From: Symsagittifera roscoffensis
Taxonomy: Eukaryota > Xenacoelomorpha > Acoela > Convolutidae
Reading direction: 5' to 3'
NCBI RefSeq assembly: GCF_963678635.1
Contig: NC_087069.1
Location: 26,836,303 to 26,900,302, forward strand
DNA: 64,000 nt
Shown here piece after piece: positions 1 to 11,932 of the stretch (positions are counted from its first letter, which is position 1; every line of letters begins with the position of its first letter). The notes under the pieces are model-generated. The model had not been told where the DNA came from and searched no databases. It worked only from the letters and a program-made list of their open reading frames with translations. The position numbers were made by a program, and so were the translations under genes.

Positions 1-3000
1 TTTTTTGGCCAAATTGTCACAACAGATCTTGCTTGTGCTGTAGACAATTTTCATTGTAGCTGCAAAAGTTGTTCGTTCTAATTTCAGGGGCGGGGGGGAC
101 TTGAAAGATTTTTTAAAAATAAATAAATCTTTTTTCGGTTCAGTTAGTGACTGCTGAAAATGTGTTGACTTAGTTGCCGCATCACTAATTTTTCTTGTGC
201 TCTAAACAACTTTCATTGTAATTGCAAGTGCAATTGTTGTCCATTTTTGCTTAAGGTGGGATTTTTTTTTATAAAATCATATTTTTTTCGGCTCAGTTTT
301 TATCTGCTCAAAAATTGTCGGCTTTGTTTCTTTTCGTAATTTTTGCTCCGTTGTTGCTGTTTCAAAATTCAAGTGTCTGGCATGTTTGCCTGGAATGAAC
401 GTCTATCGAGACAAATGAAAGTTTATTTGACCTAGTTTTTTTTTTAATTTTTTTTTCGGATTATGTATTTTTTAATGGTGTTATATCGTAAGTGGTACAA
501 AGCTCCGCTTCGCCTCTGTGTTGAAAAGATTTTTCCCGCAAAAATTTTTCAAGCTTCCAGCCTTTTCGAAGATTCAAGCTGTGAGACAGGTGAAGTGAAA
601 TTGAAAACCGTTCAGATTTTTACAATAACTGTGCAATTCGGACAATCCCAAATAAATTAAAGTGAATATTTCGCATGTCATACAAATGTTGCTTTTCAGA
701 TTGAATTGTTTGCGATATACATCTCTAGTTACACAAGCAAATACGTGTCCTAATACGAGTGCACAGTTTCAAATTGAAGTCGCATACATTGTTTAGTTTT
801 TTTTGTCCAATTTATGTTTAACCAGTGCTATAGCTACTATATTGAACACATTCATTGCTGTTAAGAGTTATGAACGTAGTGGTACTCTTATATAGGTCTT
901 GCTGGTTTTTTCCTTTGTTTTTTTTCCAGGAAAAAGTTTTGAAATTTGTTCACGCTCAATTTAGATTTTTCGTGGTTTGAAATGTGATATCTTTTGAAGT
1001 TCAGTGCTTTTCCATTGTTGAAAGGAAGGCAAACTCCACTATTGAACAGAAAAAGTGTAAAGGTCACGAAAAACGTGATAGACTTCTAATTTCGAAATTG
1101 GAAATTAATTATCAGATTTTTCAGCGAAATAAAAGTTTTGCCTATTGATCCAGTTTTCTCAAATTGGGTTATTTTTAACAAAAAAGTGTACTTGAAAAAC
1201 TGTTCAGCAATTTCAAAGAGTTTTAAGGCTATGTATTGTTTCTTACAAATTCAAAAGCTGAAGATTTTTGAAAAAATAAGTCAGTTTTTTTCCTTGCGTT
1301 AATAATCTTTTCCACCTGTCAGTTGGCTATGTTTAGAGTGTGCAGTTAGTTAGGTGAGATATCAAGGACTGATGGAGACGTAAGACTCGTAATCGGCTAA
1401 TGTTTTTGTTTGTCAAAGTTCTTTTCCTTACCATTTTTATGCTAGCGAGTAGCTAGTGTTTTAGTACGAACCTTTTTTTCTAACCTAACTCGCAAATAAA
1501 AGTGTCCGTTAAAAGTGTTAACTTGTGTGCATTTTTGCTATAATCACGATCTGTAGCATTGGAAATTTCATAGCATCTGTTCTCTGCTTTATCTGTGGTC
1601 AATGTTTGCTATGGACCAAGCGTCCGTAGTTAGTGCGTGAGATTCATATTTTCTAAGTCGTAGGTTCGAATCCGAGACATCGCGGTCTTTTTTTTTATTC
1701 GAGGCTTGTTTTTACTTTTTCTTATTGCACTTTCTTGTTGCACTTTTAGAACTCTATAGCTACTTTTCGTCGTGTTCTTGCTAGTGTTTGCGAAGAGAAG
1801 CTCCGCCTCTGTGTTTAAAAATTGTTTCTTCTACTAGCACCTTTCTTGCTTGTTCAGCTTCGCCTCAATGGAGAAGACCTATTTTTACTTATTTGGTTTG
1901 GATTTAATGTGCTGGTCACAATTGAAAGTTCTTAGTTTCAAATTGACTGTAGTAAGAAAGGATTCAAATGTTGAGTATTCAAAAACCATAGCAATAAAAC
2001 CTTTCTTGACATCGTTTACGAAAATATTTATGTGATCTATCCGCAAGAGTCAAACTGTTCGATTAAGAAGTGTTCTATCAATAACCAACAGTGGTATATG
2101 TAATGTATGCAATAGACTCCAATCTACTCATTATTAATACGTGACTTGATTTTGCATTAAGCAAAACACATGGTAAAATGTGTCTTTTGTAATCGATGAG
2201 TTTATAAACTCACTTATACTTGCTTCGCTGTGTTTTAGCTCTGATAATATTCTTGACTATCTTCTTGTATGTGAGATATCTCTTTGGAAAACCATTGCAA
2301 CCAAGCTGTTTACTTGATTCTGACTTTCATTATTATGAAAGTTATGTATTTTTCAAAAAGAACCGAAAAATTTGATTCCATAATATGACTGACGTGTAAG
2401 TCGAAAATAATCATGTTCAAAAAATTTCAAAATTATTTATTTTGTAAGATTATCGTATTAAACTTTTTTATTAAAAGTAAATATTTGCAATCAGTTGATC
2501 CAGCGTCCAGTCAGTAGCTAAAAATTCGTTATACTTGAATGCAAAAGTTAAGTGACAATTAAAACTTGAACAGGTGAATTCGCTTTTTGAATAACTGAAT
2601 TAATCTCTCCGAAAATCTTAAATGGCCACCCTCGCGTTTGGTTGGACAATTTTTGAAAACTGCGTTTTTCATTCCGGTTGTTTAAAATTGTCAAAGGATT
2701 ATGTCAAAATAGAGACCAAAATTTTTGGACATCTGGTAGTTTTTTTCGAGTTTTTGCAAATTGCATTTTTTTCTCAATTTTGAGCATAAATTATGCATAT
2801 TAGATAAATTAAAATATGTAAATTAATATAAATTAAAATTCCGGCTGGATCTCTTCTGACCCCACAAATTTTGTAGGGGTTGATTTTCTGAGGGGTAGTG
2901 AAGGTGTGGGGTCTGTTTTTCCTGACAATTAAGTACTGCATAGTATCTCTCTAGCTTGCGCGTCTTTACATATATTTTTTAGTTATTTTTATTATCATTT

Positions 3001-3221
3001 CGACAGTTTTGAAGTTATTGTCAAGTTTTCAATCAATATCAATATATAAGAGTGCGTTCAGTGAACTGATGAATTGGTTTTAAATTACTAGAAGTTTTTG
3101 GTTTCTGGTCGTTTTTCTCTTTTTATAGCGGATTAATGGAAATTTTGTTTTCCATTTGCTGGTCTGGTCGTTTTTAGTAATGTACACCCGACTAATTTAA
3201 AATCAGTTACCTCTGTTTCAG
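1..3221 (+). other. Intron (3' portion) upstream of the first visible ORP exon
   Basis: No coding exon is recognisable here. The stretch ends in a pyrimidine-rich tract and AG acceptor at 3220-3221, and the following reading frame enters with two bases of a split codon, so this is most simply the 3' part of an intron of the OSBP-related gene. It contains a tRNA-derived SINE-like copy (about 1612-1825), a fragment of the same SINE tail near 500-525, and a diverged repeat (about 905-1330) that recurs in the next intron (about 3695-4060). A small 5' exon could be hidden by AT-richness. Confidence 0.6.
1612..1825 (+). mobile_element. tRNA-derived SINE-like copy
   Basis: A tRNA-like head with B-box GGTTCGAATCC (about 1663-1673) is followed by a body (ATTCGAGGCTTGTTTTTAC, then GTTCTTGCTAGTGTTTGCG) and a tail GAAGAGAAGCTCCGCCTCTGTG. 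The same order of blocks occurs at 14673-14858, which makes this a family rather than a stray tRNA relic. Confidence 0.62.
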
Positions 3222-3612
3222 AACAACTAAATGAGGCTAATCGTAAGAACGAGATCCTCGAAAACGCTCTACGCATTTTGGCAAAACAGCAACACAACCT
3301 AGAAGTGACCTTGAACGAATCATTCCGAAGTGTGGATTCCCGAGTCATTAACCGAATCGAAAAGGCGGTCACCCGCCGGAACAACTCGACTCTCGCGACC
3401 ACCACGGTATCATCTGGAATGACGACAACCACAGTGGACATTGAGAGGTCACCGAGTCGTTCCGCGTCGTTCGAGGAGCTACCAGGTGTGAATGGTGAAG
3501 CGAAGACACAGGATGAGGAAGATGATGATTTGTTCTTTGACGCCATTTCCATTAATAGTAATGGAAGCGTGGTTAGTGCGGCGTCTGAGTTCCATTTTGA
3601 CGACCAAGCTAG
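3222..3612 (+). CDS. OSBP-related protein (ORP1-like), internal exon with coiled coil and FFAT-like motif
   Basis: Internal exon between an acceptor (CTGTTTCAG, ending 3221) and a donor (AG|GTTAGT, GT at 3613). It encodes about 130 residues. The first part is a heptad-rich helix (EQLNEANRKNEILENALRIL) as found just before the FFAT region of long ORPs. A Ser/Thr-rich linker follows, then an acidic run and DDDLFFDAIS (about 3519-3551), which resembles the two-phenylalanines-in-an-acidic-tract motif that docks ORPs to VAP on the endoplasmic reticulum. Position 1 is Leu rather than Glu and position 7 is Ser, so it is a variant. The split codon AG|G joins in frame to the next exon at 4645. GC content is clearly above the flanking introns. 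A 139-codon ORF on the opposite strand (3133-3552) is an antisense shadow. Ankyrin and PH parts would lie upstream of the window. Confidence 0.85.
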
Positions 3613-4644
3613 GTTAGTTGCTCTTTATATATTTTCATTTGAATAGCGCAGCGAAATGCAAGGACAGGTTCAGGATTTTAGAGTCGCGATAGTTTTTTTT
3701 CGTTTTTTTTTCCAGGAAAAGGTAAAATTAGTTCAGGCTCCAGGAAGGCAAGCTCCACTGTCGACCAGTGCAAGTGTAAAGGTCAGAAAAATTTGATTGG
3801 TTTCTAATTTCGAAAAAGGAAATTAATTATCAGATTTCCCAGCAGAATTCAAAAAAAAACTACCTTTTGATCCAGTTTTTTTTCAAATACGGTTAATTTT
3901 ATCAAAAAAGTGTCAACCACAAATTTTTTTAGAGATTCAAAGAGCTTTGAGGACGTCTTTTTTCGTTTTTGGAATTTAAAAGTTAAGATTTTTCAATTTA
4001 GTCAGTATTTTTTTGTTTACTTGCGTTAATTGACTCTTTTCCAACTTTTTGTTGCCTAGGTTTCCTTAGCGAGTGGGGCTTAGAGGTAATCGAAAAACAG
4101 GGCGGCTTCCTTGACAATAGTCAGTCGAAAAGACTTTATATGATAATTTTAAGTTATTTTGATGGTTATTTCATTCTTAAATTATTTCATTTTTACGGTG
4201 CGTATGTGGTCCGGATAAAAAATCCTTTCTGGTGATGGTGATTTTTAAAAAGTGAGGTATAGCTACAGAATATTCTTGGTTTGTAATAATGGTGCATACA
4301 GCTTTAAAAATGGTTCATATTTGGTGCATTTTAAATTTAACATTTTTTTTACTGTTCTTTAGGGTTTTCAAATGCGGTGCTGTTTGCGCTTTTCAATTAA
4401 GGGACATAACGTTCCTAACAGACTTTATTCGATTGTAATTTTTGGCGTTGAAAGCGATTTTTTGCTAATAGAATATTTCAAGTGTTCTCCAAAATGTAAT
4501 TGTGTGATAATTTGTTGCTTCTCAAATGAGGTGGTTCAAGTGGAAAAGAACGAAGTGATTTTCACTTATATAGGTCTTGATGATTTTTAGGATAGCTCTT
4601 TTACACTTAGCTTTTTGTATGTGTGCTATGCCATGTTTGATTAG
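3613..4644 (+). other. Intron of the ORP-like gene
   Basis: GT at 3613-3614 to AG at 4643-4644 (TTTGATTAG), linking a split codon AG|G. It is AT-rich and has no sign of coding. Bases about 3695-4060 are a diverged copy of about 905-1330 in the preceding intron; shared landmarks include TTTTTTCCAGGAAAA, GGAAGGCAA.CTCCACT and GGAAATTAATTATCAG. So this is a dispersed repeat present in both introns. Confidence 0.7.
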
Positions 4645-6166
4645 GTTATCACCAGATATAACAGAACTAAACGGAGACAGTCAGTGCAGTGAAAACGGAA
4701 CAGATCGAAATGTACAGCGAACTTCATCTCCAGCACCTAATTGTATCCCATCTCTCAACGCACCAATAGGAGCCGCATTCAGCCATCCTTCGAAACTTTT
4801 CTCTTTATTCACAGAACACTTAGACGAGTCTACAATTTGGTACAATTCAGAAACAGTGCTAAATTACCAACGACTCCTAGTAGCCGACACAAGACAACGT
4901 CTGCCTGTTGAAATGCCGAAAGGTCGTTTGCTGTCGTTATGGGAGACGCTTAAAGAGCTATTGGGTAAAGATTTGACAAGGGTCTCTATGCCGGTTTTGT
5001 TTAATGAGCCCCTCTCAATGCTTCAAAGATCAGCCGAGTTCTTAGAAAGTGCTTTTCTTCTTGCCAAGGCTTCAAACGCTCCTAGTGAAATGTCAAGAAT
5101 GGTTCTCACTTCAACATTTGTGATTATTAACCTCCATTCATTAGTGGATAGGTTAAACAAACCATTCAACCCACTTTTGGGCGAAACTTTTGAGTTCGAA
5201 GATAAAGATTTGGGGTACCGATTTGTAGCTGAGCAAGTGAGTCATCATCCGCCAATAGCTGCTTTCAATTTCCAGTCATCTTTCTGTGAGTTCAATTGCA
5301 ATTCAGCGCCTATGATTAGCTTCGGAGGACTTGGTCAGTCGATCCAAGTACGAGTGGCAGGTAACTCGGTTTTCAGACTAAAAGTAGCTGAAACAGGGAA
5401 CGAAGAAGTGTTTTCTTGGACACATGCGAAGTACATAGTTCACAATATCATAGCTGGCCAGTTGTGGGTCGAGCAAAATGGAAACGTAACTGTGAAAAAT
5501 CATACAAATGGCTGCAGTGTCGACATTGAGTTTAAACATGCTGGTTTTTTCAAAGGCGGCATGCATCAAGTTGAAGCTTTTGTCAAAGACTCGAATGGAA
5601 TTAAACAGTTTTTTCTGTTTGGTAAATGGACCGAAAGCATATTTTCAATTCCTGTTCACAAAATGATGAAGGTTATGGAAGACAAAAAACGGAACGAATC
5701 ACTACATCAAAGTTTAATGGCCGATGACGATTGTATTATGGTTTGGGAACGTTTGAAAAAAGACGACACCTCAAAATATTACAGCTACACACAGTTAGCG
5801 TTCGCTTTGAACGACTTGAAAAGCCTCTCCGAGGACCAAATTAGTTCATTGCCGCCTACAGATTCGAGATTTCGACCCGATGTCAGGCATTTAGAAAACG
5901 GAGAGTTAAGTAAAGCTTCAGAAGAAAAACATAGATTGGAGCAAAAGCAACGGGCTGCAAGGTCGACAAGAGAAAAGTCGAAGCAAGTTTGGAAGCCGTT
6001 GTGGTTCGAAGATCAGCACTTTGGCTTGGACTCTTTATTGACGGGGACAAGAGACGACAAATTTTTGAATTCTACCTCATCAATTGACTCAGAGCCTTCG
6101 CAACGATTTGTATTCAACAATAGTTACTGGGAAAGGGATTTCAAACACTGTCCGGACATTTATTAG
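4645..6166 (+). CDS. OSBP-related protein (ORP1-like), terminal exon with the ORD lipid-binding domain
   Basis: Long terminal exon of 506 codons plus TAG at 6164-6166. It encodes the OSBP-related domain, which shuttles sterols or phosphoinositides between membranes at contact sites. The family fingerprint EQVSHHPP is encoded at 5231-5254, preceded by NKPFNPLLGETFEF; the two conserved His contact phosphoinositide head groups in this family. VSMPVLFNEPLSMLQR begins the domain core and VHNIIAGQLWVEQNG the later sheets. The C-terminus has the usual charged helix LEQKQRAARSTREKSK followed by WKPLWFE. The SMPVLFNEPLS wording and the upstream FFAT and coiled coil fit the ORP1/ORP2 branch better than OSBP itself. 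An open frame starts upstream at 4577 but crosses the intron; the splice-consistent start is 4645. A polyadenylation hexamer AATAAA is at 6240. Confidence 0.93.
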
Positions 6167-6239
6167 GGTCAGATTTGAGTGTAAGAGCGTCATTGGCCTA
6201 ATTTAGTCTGAGCTTATTTGAGGGTTTTTGTGGGGCTGA

Positions 6240-6245
6240 AATAAA
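6240..6245 (+). terminator. Poly(A) signal of the ORP-like gene
   Basis: AATAAA 74 bases after the stop codon at 6166, in the expected place for 3' end formation. The AT-rich background makes chance occurrence possible. Confidence 0.45.
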
Positions 6246-9200
6246 AAATATCGAGCAGGTTGAATGATTTTAGGAAAAACATTGCTGGCTTTTACTATGC
6301 TGTATTTTTGCAATTTTGACCTGCTTTTGTGAGATATATCTCAGATTTAAGTGTTTCTTGAGTATTTCAACCTTGTGAACATGTTCATTGTTTTCTTATT
6401 AAATTTTATCTTCAAATTTTGAAGAGTTACATTTTTCCGTTTTTATGTAGTTTCGGAAGTTAGATAAACCCAAAATTTGACGCTCTTAACCTCCGTATAT
6501 GCTTTATGAGTTGTGCTAATTATTTAACTTGAATTGTCATGTTAATGTCAGACGCATATGCCAGTAGTATCTTTAGACAATTCCAGTCGAACGCGTCACT
6601 CCAATAGGTCGATAGAGTTCATTTTTTAAATTCAATATCCAATCATCAATGTATATTAATTTGATCCCAAATTGAAACACGTTTGGAAACTAAGGTTAGA
6701 AGATTAATTGAATTTGACTGAATTTTGTTTTCAAAAAGTAAAGAACTAAAGGACGATCTTTTAAGCTTCAATTGAAACATGCGTATAACAAGAAATGCCA
6801 GCAAATATGTACCGTAAGTGTGCTGAAGCCCAAAGAAAAACAAGTTGAAAAAGGTCAGTATTTGCGCATTAACATAAACGAAACAGGCTCAGTCAGTGGT
6901 GTTGTAGTTAATGCACGACTTTCAGAAGTTGGGATCAGCGGTAAGTTTGGGACTGGTTCAGTTTGGTGCCAGATATTTTTTGTTTGGGACAGGCCTGCTC
7001 AAATCAACAGTTGTAGGCTTTTTAGTGATAAATTGTTTTTTGCTTGTGCTTGAGTTCCCACAGATTTTTCTGTAATATTATTAGAAATCGAAATAAGTTA
7101 ATGATCATTTAATAAAAATTACTTGCTTGGTCTGAACAGTTTTTTTAATCCTAAAAAATGAAAATCTGATTGCCATACTGAAAGAGTTTTGAGGAATAAG
7201 CAGTAAAACATTTGAACTGTGACTAAATGAAACAAAATTTCAATGAAATATAACTCAAAAGATAAATTAAAAAAATTTACTAAAAGCTGCCAGTTGAAAA
7301 GGTTTCAGAAGTTACGAGGTATCGTATTTGAGTTTACAGTTTTATTTCAATTGATCAATCTGAGTGGACACTGCTCTTCCTATAAACGTTTAAGTTTTTG
7401 GCAGTTGAAATTCCAAAACTTGTGAATTGACTCTCCGATAGTTATGCAGGAGATGAGCTAGCGAGTGTAGTGTTATATTACGCAACGACCATTTTCTAGC
7501 CTAATTCGCTAGTAAAAATGCTTATTTGGTGGGACTTCTGCTGCATAGTTTTAACAATTTGGAAGCGTATGTTCTCTCTACTGTATTAGTGGCTAGTGTT
7601 TAGATAATTTGGAGTGACCATGGCTCAGACGTGAAGAGGCGGTTCGATTCCAGCAATTAGCAAGAAGTTCATTATTCTAGTTTTTTTTGCCTTTTCTTTC
7701 CTTGTTTCACTTTTTCGCCCAACGTTTGCCGTTTTCTCGTTTTTTTGCAAATATATCTAGTTTTTGCTTAATTTCAAGTCAATTTTTTAGATGTAAACTT
7801 CCTTTTTTTTGAACGGAAGGCAATTTACGCTCTGCAATAACGCAAGACCAAACGATATAATCGGGAATTGAACGGTTGCCACTAAATCTGCCAAAAATTG
7901 AGTGTGGCTTGTTTTCGCGAGCCTTGAGATTGGGATAGATATTTTTGCAATTGGTTACCAGACTTTTTTCACGCGAGAATAATTCCACAAGATTGGAACT
8001 TCAGAAAATAATATGAGCTTTCAAACTGTTCTTTAATTGATAGGTTAAAAAGTATTGTTTTTAAAATTATTTCAAAACTTTGATCTTTTCTGTATTGAAA
8101 GGAAATTACGTTCTGCAATAATGGCTAACGGTGCGAAGAATACGCTATTGATTTTTATTTTAACCTTAGCAAGTGTACGTTTTTGCTATGAGGAAATAAC
8201 CGCTGAAACTTTTTCTTACGATTGTTTAAAATTGAGTGTGGCTTATTTTTAGCCTTGCAATTGGGAAGGATATCACAGCTTTTTGTGCGCTCAAAAACAG
8301 GAGCATTTGCAGCGTATACTGTGGTCCAACGGTTAAGGGGAATCAGGGAAAACCTGGGAAAGTCAGGTAATTTGAAAATGGTCAGGGAAAACCTGGAAAG
8401 ATCAGGTTTTTTTTACCATTTATAAATTCAAATAAAATTACCCTTTAGATCATTTTAGGTAGTAATTTATTTTTCAAATACTTTTATTGAAAATGTGTTA
8501 TTTTTTCGGATTTGCGATCTTCGTTCTAATTCCTGACGGCTCAATTCCCGGTTTTTTTTCAAATGCATTTTATAATATGTACGATTTTCAAGCAATTTTT
8601 TCTATTGCTTGGGTTTTTCTGTCAAACTTTTTTCATGGCTGAAAGTTGTTCTTTAGTTAGTAAATTCACCAACTCTGTTTTTAAATTTTTTTTGGTTAAT
8701 TGGGTTCAGTTCAAGTTATATCAGCTTAATCAACCTATATTGCGCAGATTCAAGGGGATTTTAAATGCTTTTGTGCGTTTCAGGAGGGCTGTAAAAGTTG
8801 AGTTTTAAAATTTAATAGCTCCAAATTTTTTTGACTACATTTTCGCTTTCGTCTTAATGATGTTCGACCTAAATTTGGTCAACTTAGCTGCCACCCGGTC
8901 ATTGATTCTCAATGATTGTTAAAGCTGTTTATGAACCTTATGTGCGACAAAGGTTAGAAATTTATTAAGATGGTGTTGGGTGTTTTTTCGACTTATTTCA
9001 AGTATTTTATTTTCAGCGTAGCTTTTCAAAAACAAACCGATTTCCTTCTTTACAATATCGTACCAAATCGGCTACGATCTCCTTTTCTACAATATTGGCT
9101 AAGGGAATACACTCGAATCCGGTCAGTGACTGTTCTTTTTCTAAACCTAAATAATTTATTATCAACAAATGATCGGCATATGGTTTGTCTGCTTATGGTT

Positions 9201-11720
9201 TGTCGGCTTAGTTGCCACAATTTTTTTACCTTTCTTGTGTTGTATCATAATTTTATTGTAATTGGAAGTGTTTTTTTTCTTTGATGGAACGTGTAATTTC
9301 ACATTTGCAATAGTGAGTGTCTTGTAATCGAGATCTATTTTTTTCTTGTAAACAACTTTTTTAACTCATTCGTAATTGGAATGAATGGTATGAAACCTTA
9401 AGGTTTATCATCACAATTTAACAACTTCTAGGCGCCATTGCGCTTGGTCTGAAGGTAATGCATTTCCCTTTGAAACTCAATGTTGTCAGGGGTTCGAGTC
9501 CCGGCCGGACCTTGTTTTTTTCAGTGTCTGAAATTGAATTTTTTTATTGGGAAAATTTGATTAGTCGGATTATAGTTTGTCGGCTCATGTTTTGTCAGCT
9601 TAGCTGCCACCTCAGTTTTTTGAGCTCTCATCAGTTTTCCTTGTAGTCTCAAGTGTCGTTGATTAACTCCTGTAGCTTTTTAAAATTACTATACCTGACT
9701 GGTGTATTGTCCATTTCCTATTGGGTTTTTGACTTGGATTTTTAAATGGCCTAAATGATTTCGGCTCTTGTTTGTACTTTGTTTTCTTGTACTTCGTTTT
9801 CTCGAACAGTTCGCAGGTTCAATCCTGCTCAAAAAAACGAATCCGAAGCTATTAAATTTACGGGTTTTCACATTTTAAAGTAATGGAGAACAGGGAAAAG
9901 TCAGGGAGTTTTGAAATCTGAATGCCGTGGGATCCCTGTTAATATCTTCAGTTGCTCACTGGAAGCTGATCGGGAAATTTTGTGCTTGCTTAAAAGTGAA
10001 CGGACAGTTTTTAAAAATGATTCCTATGAGAAAACTATTTACTAAAATTTTGTAAAAGTCGGTTCACTAATTTTGCCTGAAAATCTGGGGCTGGCTGTAT
10101 AAATTGCATATAGATAAACTAGCATAAATTTTTGCTAGTTTTTGTACGTGTTATAGCGTGCTTTTTGTAACAAAATTTTCTATTCCGAAAGAACAATAGA
10201 TATCGTGGTTCTGAAAAAACTGGGTTAGCTTTTCGGCATGGCCATTTAGTGGCCGATGCATGATTATTTATTCATTTTAACTAATTTTTGAAACAAAAAA
10301 ACTGAGTAAAAGCTAAGTCAATGCTCTCTTTTGTGCTTTCTGATATAAAGTAATGAGATCGATAACCGGGATATTGCGGATAGTATTAGTATCATGAAAT
10401 CTGACTGGCTAATATGTAATTGAACATCTTTTCAAAAATTTAAAATTTTTATGCAATTTCTAACTTAAGGTTAATGTAACGGTCCCCAAAAATCTGGTTG
10501 CTCATTTTTTTCCGTTTTTTAGTTACCTAATATAAACTAATTTTAATGTCATTGGGGATATTCTATGCGAAACGATAGATATTTGTAATTATTTATTGTT
10601 GATGTTCTGTTTGATGTGTCGATTTTAGCATTTTTTTTTCGTTTTTCATTATAATTATCTGGCAGTATGTTCTACTGAATACGGTTTCAATTCCGCCCAT
10701 AAATTTATAAAAATCAAATGGCTCTGAATTAATTTCGATGAGCTGTTTTTCATCTCATTAATTTATAGACTTTTCTTTCGAAGTTTTTTCGTGCGGTTTC
10801 TGTCGCTAATTTTTTTTCTTCCATTTTCGACTTCAAAATGTCAGTATCACATATGGGACAAAATAGAAAATTTGATAGACCAAAAGAGCTTATTTTTTGT
10901 TAAAGCATGTATTTTGTTCGGCTTAATATCTCTGAGAAGCTTGTATCTAGCCGTTAGGGTCTTAATACTTTTAAAAAAAACAATGATTGCTATTTCGAAA
11001 TACGGATCGGAGTATTCAGTGCTTTTTACAGCACCGGGTTACTGACTACCAAGTGTTAAGAGTTTTGTTCGCTGGCGTATGTGAAGCTCAGCTGCGTTGT
11101 TAGAAAATGAGAATCCCTAGTTAACATGTTTTTATTATGAATGATTTAACTTTTCGTTTATCTGATCTGAAATTAGAAACTGAAGGTTTTAATGTGTTTA
11201 ATACGCATTGCGGATAGCGTCAGCTTTGAAAAGATGGATTTGCTCTTTTAGATGTTTGTTTTACGTAGGAAACAAGCCATCCTCAATAAGATGTTCACCA
11301 CTTGATCTCATTCCGAAGGTCAACTTGTCAATCCTTGCTTCCTTAACAGTTTTTCGTATAAATGCGTAGAGCCAGTCTATTTTAGTTGTTTAAGTATGAA
11401 GCTAGCAAAGCGAAATATGCAAAATATGAAATATGAAATATGCAAAGCGAAAAATTACGATGTAGAACATTCTAGATTATGTAAACTGACATTGTTTTTT
11501 TTTTGCTTATGACATTTAATATTGTTTTCGTATTTTGGTTAATATTAAGTGGTATCTAGTATGCTTGTCACACATCGATTCTTTTATGATGTTTTATCCG
11601 GCTTTTATTATTCATTCATCCATGTTGTCCTCGCAAAATCATTTTTTTATTTCATTACGAAGTTGAAGGAAAACTAAATGTATTAGTTGAGTTATAGGGA
11701 CCTCCTGTAATTTTTGTAAC
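6246..11720. other. Intergenic region with SINE debris
   Basis: No convincing gene. Short ORFs here are low-complexity, Phe/Leu-rich and unspliced. Recognisable content is a tRNA-like SINE head near 7606-7665 (B-box-like GGTTCGATTCC), a tandem phrase GTCAGGGAAAACCTGG at about 8332-8405, a second tRNA-like head at about 9432-9515, and a short B-box-like GCAGGTTCAATCCTGC near 9810-9830. The 1 kb before the sulfotransferase start holds nothing I recognise. Confidence 0.5.
9432..9515 (+). mobile_element. tRNA-like head of a SINE (not a functional tRNA)
   Basis: A T-arm-like GGGGTTCGAGTCCCGG and a CCGGACC acceptor-like 3' side are present, but the 5' side (GGCGCCATTGCGC) does not pair with it. 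The sequence between is too irregular for an anticodon arm. Best read as a SINE relic. Confidence 0.4.
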
Positions 11721-11932
11721 ATGGAGAACTCAAAAGTTTCACTTGCTAGTTTTGTTCAGTGTGCTACTGAATCTGGCTACAGGATGCATAAAGTAAAGTT
11801 TTTCATTTATGTTACCATTGCGATTTCACTGTTTCTCTGGTCGCTTTACTCCAGTTCGCTTTACGATGATTACCCGAAAGATGTCCAAAATGTGGATATC
11901 GAGGGTACCGTGCCGAAGATACATCGTCCAAT
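11721..11932 (+). CDS. Sulfotransferase exon 1 (start and signal-anchor)
   Basis: ATG at 11721. Encodes the short cytosolic tail, the single membrane segment and the stem start, ending with two bases of a split Met codon before donor GTAAGT (11933). Confidence 0.82.

Noticed and set aside
3133-3552. 139-codon minus-strand ORF over the ORP exon
   Set aside because: Antisense shadow of a real exon with good splice sites; its Ser/Val/Thr-rich product is a typical reverse translation.
9432-9515. Possible functional tRNA gene
   Set aside because: T arm looks good but the acceptor halves do not pair and the anticodon arm is irregular.
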